13,058 bases of DNA. It comes from Bacillota bacterium (GTDB taxonomy: Bacteria > Bacillota > Clostridia > Clostridiales > Clostridiaceae). Where the stretch lies: contig JAEWQX010000051.1 of NCBI GenBank assembly GCA_023399035.1, positions 1 to 13,058 of the forward strand, given 5' to 3'. A program made the translations under genes and the position numbers. Shown here piece by piece: positions 7,229 to 13,058 of this stretch. Below the pieces are notes generated by a model. That model was not told the origin of the DNA, searched no databases, and worked only from the letters and a program-made list of their open reading frames with translations. The stretch's first letter is position 1, and every line of letters begins with the position of its first letter.

Positions 7229-7319
7229 AACAGGCAAACTTGGGGAAATCTAAGGGCGCAAAGCTACAGGGACTAAGGTTTTATAAACTATGTTAGCCAG
7301 TTGCCAAAGAGTGCATTAT
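7229..7319 (+). promoter_or_regulatory. Cyclic-di-GMP-I (GEMM) riboswitch aptamer
   Basis: All conserved GEMM-I blocks occur in order: GGCAAAC (7233-7239); a hairpin CTTGG/CTAAG closed around a GGAAAT loop carrying the GAAA tetraloop core; GGGCGCAAAGCTACAGGGAC with its CGCAAAGC signature; CTAAGG; and TAGCCAGTTGCC (7304-7315). GGCAA (7233-7237) pairs with TTGCC (7311-7315) as helix P1. The base aligned with Vc2 G20 is G, which in characterised members favours c-di-GMP over cyclic AMP-GMP. It lies in the leader of the pectate lyase, 330 nt before the upstream ATG of that gene, so c-di-GMP should control production of the secreted enzyme. Whether ligand turns the gene on or off is not certain from sequence. 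Confidence 0.93.
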
Positions 7320-7391
7320 ACTTTTTGTTTCATTCAGATTTCTGGAATTGTAATATTTCATTAAATCAGCATTAAGCTTTATATGATTAGG

Positions 7392-7475
7392 AGATAATTA
7401 TTTATGTTTTTACTAATTATCTGAATTATTATGACTATAATCTAACATAATATATTCATGATAATTAGATATTTT
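7392..7475 (+). other. Alternative hairpins in the pectate lyase leader
   Basis: AGATAATTA (7392-7400) pairs perfectly with TAATTATCT (7414-7422). The same central strand (CTAATTATC, 7413-7421) can instead pair perfectly with GATAATTAG (7460-7468), which is followed by ATATTTTT. The two helices are mutually exclusive, as expected for a switching expression platform. Both are very AT-rich, so chance pairing is possible. Confidence 0.35.
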
Positions 7476-7517
7476 TGAAGTTATGATTATTACGTTTCTT
7501 TATGGTTTTGATTATTT

Positions 7518-7545
7518 AAGCTGCTCTTTATGGGCAGCTTTTTAA
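7518..7545 (+). terminator. Intrinsic terminator in the riboswitch leader
   Basis: AAGCTGCTC (7518-7526) pairs with GGGCAGCTT (7532-7540) through one T-G pair around a 5-nt loop and runs into five T residues (7539-7543). It stands about 200 nt after the c-di-GMP aptamer and about 105 nt before the pectate lyase start region, so it is the best candidate output terminator of the riboswitch. The long gap from the aptamer is unusual. Confidence 0.75.
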
Positions 7546-7649
7546 ATGCTCAGAATTGCATTTCAATAAAGCAGGAAGACATGCAGATTCACCAATTATA
7601 ATCCTGAATTAAATTATGCTTTAAATCAAATAATAAAGGGGAGGGAAAA

Positions 7650-7712
7650 ATGTATAAAACAGAATATGAAAAGAAAAACAGATGTATGTCTAAAAAATTA
7701 GCACAGAAATAA
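7650..7712 (+). pseudogene. Split N-terminal signal-peptide segment of the pectate lyase
   Basis: A strong ribosome binding site (GGGGAGGG, 7638-7645) precedes ATG 7650, whose frame encodes 20 residues (MYKTEYEKKNRCMSKKLAQK) and stops at TAA 7710-7712. That stop overlaps the ATG of the downstream long frame as TAATG. One extra A in the A6 run at 7692-7697 would continue this frame as MSKKISTEIMAAALMSS, joining the lyase and giving a typical signal peptide with a positively charged n-region. The break is therefore either a true frameshift, a phase-variable homopolymer, a sequencing error, or a start-stop coupling arrangement. Confidence 0.7.
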
Positions 7713-9937
7713 TGGCTGCAGCATTGATGTCGTCAATTGCAATTTCACAAGGAAGTGCAGTAAATGCATATGCAGTCACAGCAGAAAATAATTTTTCTAA
7801 CATAATATCTTCAGATTCTGATAATACAGATAGCATTGTTATCTTAGATTCTCAGGGAGATATGGAAACATTATCTGTTGAATGGAAAGGCGTAACTGGG
7901 GCATCGGGATATAATGTGTATTATAAAAGCTATGGAGAATCTGATTCTAAGTACACACAAATTGATACTGAATTAATAAGACAGTATTCAAATTATTTCA
8001 GAGCAGATGTCCTTGGGGTAAAGGAGGGCTCATATGTAATAAAGGTAGTTCCAATATTTGATGGCAGTGAAGCAAAAACAAAATCTGCAGTTACTTCATC
8101 AATTGAAGTAAAACCTCATACAAGAGAAGGATTTGCTTTTTCAAAAGAATCAGCAATGGGGACAGGTTCTGGTGGATACAATGATGATGGAACTGTGCCA
8201 GAAGATGCATCAGTACTGTATGTAACAGCAGATAACATAAATACAATAAAGGCAGATGTAGTAACAAGCTCAAAAGGAGCAAAGACAACATGTACAGGCC
8301 TTGTTGATATACTTGCAAAACGTCAGAAAGGGTATGACAAATCACATCTTATAATACGTATGATAGGTGAAATAAAGGCATCTGATATATCAGGACTTAA
8401 CAGCAGCGGCTACATTCAGTTAAAGGGATGCTATAATGTAACACTTGAAGGCGTAGGTGAAGATGCTGTAGTAAATGGATGGGGAATTCTTATAAGAAAC
8501 TCAAGAAATGTGGAAGTAAGAAATCTTGGAATAATGCTTTTCCCTGATGATGCCATATCTTTAGATACAGATAATGAAAACATATGGATTCACAACAATG
8601 ATATATTCTATGGAACTGCAGGAAGTGATGCAGACCAGGCTAAAGGTGATGGATCATGTGATGTTAAGGGTAAATCCACTAATGTAACTGTTTCATATAA
8701 TCATTTCTGGGATTCTGGAAAATCATCGCTATGCGGTATGAGTGATTCAGAAGAATTCTTTGTAAGCTATCATCATAACTGGTTTGACCATTCAGATTCA
8801 AGACATCCTCGTATAAGAGTAGGAACAATACATATATACAACAATTATTTTGATGGAAATTCAAAATATGGTGTTGGAGTAACAAAGGGATCGTCAGCAT
8901 TTGTTGAAGGCAATGTTTTCAGAAATTGTAAATATCCTATGTTAAGCTCACTTCAGGGATCAGATATTGCTGGAAACTCTAAAGGAACATTTTCAGGTGA
9001 AGCTGGAGGAATGATAAAAGCATATAACAACAGCATAAGCGGAGGAAAAGGTGTTGTTTATGCACAGGATGATTCAGTTCAGTTTGATGCTTATCTTGCT
9101 TCTTCAAGAAATGAAACTGTACCAGCTTCTTACAAGACAGTAAGCGGAGGAACAACATACAACAATTTTGATACAGATTCAAAGATGTACGAATATGATG
9201 CAGACAGCACTGAAGATGTAGCAGATATAGTGAAAGCTTATGCTGGAAGAGTAAATGGGGGAGATTTTGTATGGAATTTTACAAATGCAGATGATGAGTC
9301 ATATTCAGTAAATGCAGGACTTATGTCTAAGCTTAAAGGCTATAAGTCAGACATAGTTTCTATAGGTGGAAACTCAGTGTCAGGAACTCCAGATGATGAT
9401 TCGCAGATGCCTGAAATACCAGAAGTACCAGGTGAAAATGAAACTCCTGAAGTGCCAGGAGAAGAAAAGCCAGAAGTACCTGAAACACCGGAAACTCCAG
9501 ACACACCAGAAACTGATAAACCTGTAATTCCAGAAATACCATCAGAACCAGAAGTGCCAGGGGATTCTGAAACTCCAGAAACACCTGATTATCCAGAAAA
9601 CTCAGGAATTATAGAACATAATTTCACTGATTTAGGCAAGGAAAGTGAATACTTTACTATAAAAGGAAATCTTACATCTGATTCAGCTGGAATAACATAT
9701 GATGGAATGACTTTGACAGAATGTTTAAAGATTGAAACAAGTACAAGCATTTCATTTACTAATGAAAGCAGAGCTGTATTAACTTTGGTATTCAATCCAG
9801 ATTTTTCAAAATACATAGTTATTGATGGAGTGAAATATAAAGCAGACAAAGGAATAGTAAAAGTAGAGCTTGATTCAGGAAATCATGTAATAAAAAAAGG
9901 TGACGTAGCTAAGCTTTATTATATGAGTATTGAATAA
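7712..9937 (+). CDS. Secreted multidomain pectate lyase (PL1-like) with FnIII-like and C-terminal accessory domains
   Basis: The open frame has 741 codons; about 21 more belong upstream from ATG 7650 if the A6 frameshift is repaired, and the only good ribosome binding site serves that upstream ATG. In the 741-residue numbering: residues 1-21 are the hydrophobic part of a signal peptide ending AYA; about 40-140 resemble a fibronectin type III domain; about 150-540 are a right-handed beta-helix pectate lyase. Catalytic features match PelC-type lyases: K337 in GKSSLCGMSDSE, and R364-H-P366-R-I-R369 in the RxPxxR motif. An aspartate-rich stretch likely to bind calcium (DAISLDTD, KGDGSCDVKG) lies before them. 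Residues about 560-631 are a Pro/Glu/Thr repeat linker, and about 632-741 form a beta-rich domain (LKIETSTSISFT) of carbohydrate-binding character. It cleaves polygalacturonate outside the cell by beta-elimination. Transcription is under the c-di-GMP riboswitch. No cell-wall anchor is visible. Confidence 0.9.
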   Translation: MAAALMSSIAISQGSAVNAYAVTAENNFSNIISSDSDNTDSIVILDSQGDMETLSVEWKGVTGASGYNVYYKSYGESDSKYTQIDTELIRQYSNYFRADVLGVKEGSYVIKVVPIFDGSEAKTKSAVTSSIEVKPHTREGFAFSKESAMGTGSGGYNDDGTVPEDASVLYVTADNINTIKADVVTSSKGAKTTCTGLVDILAKRQKGYDKSHLIIRMIGEIKASDISGLNSSGYIQLKGCYNVTLEGVGEDAVVNGWGILIRNSRNVEVRNLGIMLFPDDAISLDTDNENIWIHNNDIFYGTAGSDADQAKGDGSCDVKGKSTNVTVSYNHFWDSGKSSLCGMSDSEEFFVSYHHNWFDHSDSRHPRIRVGTIHIYNNYFDGNSKYGVGVTKGSSAFVEGNVFRNCKYPMLSSLQGSDIAGNSKGTFSGEAGGMIKAYNNSISGGKGVVYAQDDSVQFDAYLASSRNETVPASYKTVSGGTTYNNFDTDSKMYEYDADSTEDVADIVKAYAGRVNGGDFVWNFTNADDESYSVNAGLMSKLKGYKSDIVSIGGNSVSGTPDDDSQMPEIPEVPGENETPEVPGEEKPEVPETPETPDTPETDKPVIPEIPSEPEVPGDSETPETPDYPENSGIIEHNFTDLGKESEYFTIKGNLTSDSAGITYDGMTLTECLKIETSTSISFTNESRAVLTLVFNPDFSKYIVIDGVKYKADKGIVKVELDSGNHVIKKGDVAKLYYMSIE

Positions 9938-10013
9938 TATATAATTTAATTTGAATTATTCATGATAAGAACTATATTTTAAATATATAATGTAATTATT
10001 TATCAATAAAGAA

Positions 10014-10052
10014 GACCCACAAAAACTGAATTTCAATTTTTGTGGGTTAATT
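10014..10052 (+). terminator. Intrinsic terminator of the pectate lyase
   Basis: ACCCACAAAAA (10015-10025) pairs perfectly with TTTTTGTGGGT (10037-10047) around an 11-nt loop, followed by a T-rich tail. The arms carry A and T runs, so it could act in both directions. Confidence 0.85.
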
Positions 10053-10053
10053 T

Positions 10054-10129
10054 AATATATACATCACAGATATAGAAAAACTATATCTGCAGTCTGAAGT
10101 TACAGCAGAATTGACTGGATGTATATATT
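10054..10129. other. 76-nt three-way-junction inverted-repeat element
   Basis: The outer stem pairs 10054-10065 with 10118-10129 in 12 perfect base pairs. Inside it, 10067-10075 pairs with 10081-10089 (9 bp, loop AAAAA), and 10090-10094 pairs with 10113-10117 (5 bp). Only A10066 is unpaired at the junction. An alternative pairing, TCTGC 10086-10090 with GCAGA 10105-10109, would disrupt both inner helices. No tRNA features fit. It lies between the lyase terminator and a TATAAT promoter. It may be a structured RNA, a palindromic intergenic repeat, or the footprint of a small mobile element. Confidence 0.45.
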
Positions 10130-10213
10130 TCAAATATAGATAGGATAAGATCAATATATTATATGCTTCAAATGCTCAATTAATGAATTTATGTAAGATA
10201 AAAATCTATTGAC

Positions 10214-10243
10214 TTGCTTTGAATTGAACATATTTTATATAAT
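10214..10243 (+). promoter_or_regulatory. Promoter upstream of the HD-domain remnant
   Basis: A perfect TATAAT at 10238-10243 has the weak -35 TTGCTT (10214-10219) 18 nt upstream. A TTGACT at 10209 is 23 nt away and too far. Transcription would start near 10250, just before AGGAG (10256-10260). Confidence 0.5.
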
Positions 10244-10268
10244 GTATTTAAAGTTAGGAGAGATATTC

Positions 10269-10433
10269 ATGCTGCCATCGATGGAAGAATGTGAAGAGGA
10301 ATTAAAAAGAGGGGAATTATTAAATCCTGGCCCATGGGTACAACACTCAAGAAATAACGGTAAAAAATGTGCCATTGTAAAGATTTTAATCAATAAAGGG
10401 CACATTTTTTATAAGTTTAAAAGTTTATTCTGA
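10269..10433 (+). pseudogene. Truncated N-terminus of an HD-domain phosphohydrolase
   Basis: The ATG at 10269 follows AGGAGA with 7-nt spacing and opens a 54-codon frame. Its first 29 or so residues (MLPSMEECEEELKR, then LNPGPWVQHSRN) match the characteristic opening of a family of small bacterial HD-domain hydrolases, in which NPGPWxxHS precedes the metal-binding HD helix. After HSRN the likeness stops, and the remaining codons run through an intrinsic terminator hairpin. The HD doublet and other metal ligands are absent, so the peptide cannot be an active enzyme. The likely history is a deletion that joined the 5' end of the gene to its own or another gene's terminator. Promoter and start signals are intact, so it may still be transcribed and translated. 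Confidence 0.6.
10362..10410 (+). terminator. Intrinsic terminator within the HD-domain remnant
   Basis: AAAAAATGTGCC (10362-10373) pairs perfectly with GGCACATTTTTT (10399-10410) across a 25-nt loop. The A and T arms make it symmetrical and probably bidirectional. It lies inside the reading frame of the remnant, which supports a deletion joint. Confidence 0.75.
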
Positions 10434-10788
10434 CTATATAATAATATACGAAAAAACATAATAAAATTTAAAAAAGTATGGTGTGATTCAAAAAGAAATA
10501 AAAACAAAAAATAAGAAAGCAAATAATCGAAGCAAATATAAGCAATAGGTTTATAAAAAATTAATAGGTCCAATGAGCTTAACATTATTTATTCAATTAA
10601 TGATGACAGATGAATCAGCAGCAAGAAATTAAATTGTAAGAAGCTGATAGTGATGTGGTGAACATATAAAAGATAAACCATAGTTAAAAGATAATGATTT
10701 TCAAAATTGGCTATTGAAATTTTCTTACTATATGTTACCATATAATAAATAAAAGTTTAGACAATCTATGGAAGAGTGGGGATTATTT
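10434..10788. other. AT-rich intergenic region with possible gene debris
   Basis: No intact gene is seen. A short frame at 10549-10632 reads VYKKLIGPMSLTLFIQ and onward to a stop. Its first part has the look of a membrane-transporter N-terminus, but it has no start signal and the likeness is weak. TATAAT at 10741-10746, with TTGAAA 21 nt upstream (10714-10719), is a possible promoter for the transglutaminase-like gene; the spacing is too long for confidence. Confidence 0.3.
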
Positions 10789-11520
10789 ATGTTAAAGATA
10801 AGTATTAAGATTTTTAGTTCATCAGTAATTGCACTTTTATTAAGCTTCCAGACTGCATTTGCTATAGATATGGGAACTATGGAAGATGACATATATAATC
10901 ATTTGAGCAGCTGGGATACCCAGTTTAAAATACCTTATTTCAATTCTGATATTATACAGGTTATAAGAGACAGTGCATCAAGGGATGATTATTTGAACAT
11001 ATCACTTATAGGACTTCAAATCAGAGGCAATGGAAGAAGTGCTGTTGTTAATGTAGTTTATAGAACAACAAAGGATGAGGAAAAATATGTTGACAGTGAA
11101 ATCACTAATGCAGTTAACTCTATAATAAATGTCAATATGAGTGAATTTGACAAGGTTAAGGCCATAAATGATTATCTTGTACAAAGGTATGATTATGATG
11201 ATACTTTTGTATCAAACAATTCATATTTAGCACTGACTACAGGAAAGACAACATGTCAGGGATATGCAATGACAGCTTATAAGATGTTCAAGGAAGCAGG
11301 AATTGAAAGCAGAATTGTACTTGGAAGCATAGATGGAATTCCTCATGGGTGGAATGAAGTAAAGGTTGATGGGAAATGGTATAACATTGATATAACCAAC
11401 AATGATTCATTAGGAAACTACAGGTTCTTTTTAAAGAGTGATGAAACATTAAAAGACAGTGGATTCAGCTGGGATGATGATTACACATATGAGCCATGCA
11501 GTGAGGACTATGTCTATTAG
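10789..11520 (+). CDS. Secreted transglutaminase-like (Cys-His-Asp) domain protein
   Basis: The start at ATG 10789 is chosen over the in-frame ATG at 10768 because GTGGGGA (10776-10782) is correctly placed for it and the resulting N-terminus is a classical signal peptide: MLKISIK, a hydrophobic core, then AFA before Ile-Asp at about residue 26. The mature protein of about 218 residues carries a transglutaminase-core fold in its second half, with the triad C156 (TTCQGYA), H186 (PHGWNEVKVDGKWY) and D201 (NIDITN) all present at normal spacing. Bacterial members of this superfamily act as proteases, peptidases or cross-linking enzymes on peptides or cell-wall proteins; the specific reaction is unknown here. 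It is a free secreted or loosely wall-bound protein, with no TM anchor or sorting signal. It has its own terminator and is probably monocistronic. Confidence 0.85.
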   Translation: MLKISIKIFSSSVIALLLSFQTAFAIDMGTMEDDIYNHLSSWDTQFKIPYFNSDIIQVIRDSASRDDYLNISLIGLQIRGNGRSAVVNVVYRTTKDEEKYVDSEITNAVNSIINVNMSEFDKVKAINDYLVQRYDYDDTFVSNNSYLALTTGKTTCQGYAMTAYKMFKEAGIESRIVLGSIDGIPHGWNEVKVDGKWYNIDITNNDSLGNYRFFLKSDETLKDSGFSWDDDYTYEPCSEDYVY

Positions 11521-11570
11521 ACAGCAGTATATAAGCTTAAAACTAAATAATATAAATCATCTAAAAACGC

Positions 11571-11614
11571 AGCAGCCTGCAGAAATTAAAATACGATTTC
11601 TGCAGGCTGTTTTG
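11571..11614 (+). terminator. Terminator of the transglutaminase-like gene
   Basis: A perfect 14-bp stem (11573-11586 with 11596-11609) closes a 9-nt loop and is followed by TTTT. It lies about 50 nt after the stop codon. Confidence 0.85.
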
Positions 11615-11628
11615 CATATATAAATTAG

Positions 11629-11657
11629 AAAGACCAGGAGTATTCCCTGGCCTTTTT
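11629..11657. terminator. Second hairpin between convergent genes, probably the DUF2971 terminator
   Basis: CCAGG (11634-11638) pairs with CCTGG (11646-11650), and flanking AAAGA/CCTTT extends the stem past one mismatch. Five T residues lie on the + side and an A/G-rich flank on the other. It sits between convergent genes and may terminate both strands; the minus-strand gene ends about 95 nt away. Confidence 0.6.
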
Positions 11658-11751
11658 AATATCAATGATTTCATATAAAGCAATTATAAAATATATAATT
11701 ACAGATTAATAGGGATAGTTTTAGCTTAGTTAATTAGATAATTATTTGATT

Positions 11752-12483
11752 TTATATCTTTCTAAAGGGAATGCTTGACTTAATTACTTCAGTATTATTT
11801 ATTCCATTTTGCTCTAGAAATTTTTCAAGAAATACCCTTTCAGAATCAAAGTCTTTTTCAGAGCTTACTATTATTTTTTCTATAGGAAAGAATTCATCAA
11901 TATTAATTTCAGTATATTCAACTATCTTTTTTGATTGTGTTATGCGTACCTTCCATTTTTCTTCTTTAGCTTGTGTAGTTATTGGAAGGGAAGATGATAT
12001 TACCCGCCATTCACATTCTTCATCATATCTTGAATTTTTGTAGAGAAGTTCTATTAAACTTAAGAAATATTCCATATCAGCATAATCGTCATTTTCTTTA
12101 AAGTCAGTTATTTTCTTCTTTAAATCATCTTCTTTGTAAATACAGGGCCTTGCCTTGTGGAAATCTTGATTTTCAAGGCAGTAGTTAAGCTTATCCATAT
12201 TAAAGCCGATTGCATATTCACCATAACGTATCCACTGACTGAGAAGATCCCCTTTTTCAGACAGACAGAAGATTCCTTTGTTTATTGGAAGAGAATAGGA
12301 TAAGTCTGCTATTTTCTGAGTATAGACATCATCAGGTACGTACTGCCTCACTTTCCTGCAGAGCATTTGTATTTCGCTTTCTAAATTTAAGTATTTGTAA
12401 TCAGTTGCCCAGATACATTTATTTTTTATAATGCTGAGCAGTGCATTTTTATGTGTATAATGATATAAAATATTATTCTCCAA
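11752..12483 (-). CDS. DUF2971 family protein
   Basis: A 243-residue protein with the features of DUF2971: an N-terminal LYHYTHKNALLSIIKN and WATDYKYLN segment (residues 6-33), a central FCLSEKGDLLSQWIRYG and YAIGF block (72-94), and a CEWR motif at 157-160. The start is TTG at 12483 (reverse strand). A very strong GGGGGGAGG ribosome binding site (12491-12499) lies 7 nt upstream, and there is no ATG nearby in frame. No signal peptide or TM is seen, so it is probably cytosolic. The family has no settled biochemical role. The HYT motif near the N-terminus and a later conserved Glu-Trp-Arg recall ADP-ribosyltransferase-like folds, but that is only an impression. It stands alone, convergent with the transglutaminase-like gene and divergent from the acetyltransferase. 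Confidence 0.82.
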   Translation of the reverse strand: MENNILYHYTHKNALLSIIKNKCIWATDYKYLNLESEIQMLCRKVRQYVPDDVYTQKIADLSYSLPINKGIFCLSEKGDLLSQWIRYGEYAIGFNMDKLNYCLENQDFHKARPCIYKEDDLKKKITDFKENDDYADMEYFLSLIELLYKNSRYDEECEWRVISSSLPITTQAKEEKWKVRITQSKKIVEYTEINIDEFFPIEKIIVSSEKDFDSERVFLEKFLEQNGINNTEVIKSSIPFRKI

Positions 12484-12847
12484 TTAGTTACCTCCCCCCT
12501 TAATTACTCTCATAATATTTTATTTAACTGCTGTTTTTAATATGACAAGTAAATTTTCCATGAGTTGAGAGAATCCAGAACTTATGAACCTGTATGTATA
12601 GAATCTGTATATCATTAAATGATAATAATTTTATATGGAAATTTCTCTGTACTGCATACGCATATTTTAAAATAGCAGCAGGTTATATGAAAAAATTGAG
12701 ATTACTTACTATGTAAGGATTATAATACAATTCAAGGTTGATTAAGATTGAAAATATAGTATTATTAATATAAGATAATACATGGAAATAACATGAAATA
12801 TATATTGTGACATTTTTAATAAAGAGTATATAGGAAAGGAATATTAT
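12484..12847. promoter_or_regulatory. Divergent intergenic region between DUF2971 and acetyltransferase genes
   Basis: No gene is visible. A perfect 15-bp palindrome, TATCATTAAATGATA, lies at 12610-12624 and is operator-like. TTGATT (12738-12743) with TATTAT (12760-12765) at 16-nt spacing is a plausible promoter for the acetyltransferase. A TTGTGA/TATATA pair at 12805-12832 would leave too little leader for the ribosome binding site. A minus-strand promoter for DUF2971 must lie near 12500-12560, but no clear pair stands out. Confidence 0.35.
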
Positions 12848-13058
12848 ATGGAAATAAGATCAGCATTAAAGGAAGACCTACAAGAAATAATAAGAATTGA
12901 GAGCATATGTTTCCCTGAATCAGAAGCAGCAAAAGAAGATGACATAAGAAAAAGGTTTGATGCTTTTTCAGAAAATTTCATTGTTGCAGCTGATAATGGC
13001 AGGATAGTGGGATTTATAAATGGATGTACTACAGATGCACCAAAACTTCCAGATGAGC
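12848..13058 (+). CDS. GNAT family N-acetyltransferase, 3' end outside the window
   Basis: The first 70 codons of a GNAT acetyltransferase. MEIRSALKEDLQEIIRIE is the usual first strand and helix of the fold. It is followed by CFPESEAAKEDDIRKRF and by strands 2-3 with a turn (FIVAADNGRIVGFINGC). The acetyl-CoA-binding loop (R/Q-x-x-G-x-G/A) lies beyond the window edge, so activity cannot be judged. AGGAAAGGA at 12832-12840 is a good ribosome binding site. The sequence resembles the arylalkylamine-type or generic Acetyltransf_1 proteins of Clostridia; the substrate is unknown. Confidence 0.82.
   Translation, partial: MEIRSALKEDLQEIIRIESICFPESEAAKEDDIRKRFDAFSENFIVAADNGRIVGFINGCTTDAPKLPDE

Noticed and set aside
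9360..9584. Antisense frame across the Pro/Glu/Thr linker
   Set aside because: It is a by-product of the repetitive linker codons; the Leu/Phe-rich translation is an artefact.
10054..10129. tRNA gene, suggested by the 76-nt folded length
   Set aside because: The stems do not match acceptor, D, anticodon or T arms, and no conserved T-loop or CCA-type end is present.
10209..10268. TTG-initiated extension of the HD remnant
   Set aside because: The stretch overlaps the TATAAT promoter; the proper ribosome binding site and ATG lie at 10256-10271.
10549..10632. Peptide VYKKLIGPMSLTLFIQ as a transporter remnant
   Set aside because: It is too short, has no start signal, and the likeness ends after about 18 residues.
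10768..10788. Earlier ATG for the transglutaminase-like gene
   Set aside because: It has no Shine-Dalgarno site and would add seven residues ahead of a normal signal peptide.
12964..12982. TTTTTCAGAAAATTT resembles a CodY box
   Set aside because: It is within the acetyltransferase coding frame and is easily produced by AT-rich sequence.
1..13058. CRISPR array or insertion sequence
   Set aside because: No regularly spaced repeats, transposase frame or IS terminal repeats were found on either strand.

Overview
The window is AT-rich, with strong AGGAGG-type ribosome binding sites, intrinsic terminators between most genes, and protein families typical of anaerobic Clostridia. It looks like the chromosome of a low-GC, Clostridium-like firmicute. 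A c-di-GMP-I riboswitch ahead of a secreted pectate lyase suggests a plant-polysaccharide-using gut or soil anaerobe. I cannot name the species from sequence alone.

Left part (1-5877), a catabolic or redox cluster on the + strand: a class III PLP aminotransferase (295-1512), a small cytidylate-kinase-like protein (1691-2287), an 899-residue gene fusing a 12-TM APC permease to a full-length iron-type alcohol dehydrogenase (2446-5145), and an XRE-cupin regulator (5308-5877). The simplest reading (inference) is: import an amine, transaminate it to an aldehyde, then reduce the aldehyde to a hydroxy product with a reductase tethered to the transporter. GABA to 4-hydroxybutyrate and taurine to isethionate are two known pathways of this shape; the substrate here is not determined. 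Intrinsic terminators sit just ahead of both the aminotransferase and the fusion, which suggests transcription attenuation.

Middle (5878-7143): an intergenic region with an extended -10 promoter, a two-codon start-stop ORF behind an excellent Shine-Dalgarno site, a terminator-like hairpin, then a SAM-dependent methyltransferase. This looks like a leader-peptide attenuator or a decayed small gene.

Right-centre (7144-10053): a near-consensus promoter, a c-di-GMP-I (GEMM) riboswitch, a long leader with hairpins, and a secreted multidomain PL1-like pectate lyase. The natural N-terminus of the lyase is split by an apparent one-base shortage in an A6 run, within its signal peptide. A strong terminator follows the gene.

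Right (10054-13058): a 76-nt element that folds as an almost perfect three-way junction, a truncated HD-domain gene remnant abutting a terminator, a secreted transglutaminase-like protein with an intact Cys-His-Asp triad, a minus-strand DUF2971 gene that starts with TTG, and the first 70 codons of a GNAT acetyltransferase cut by the window end.
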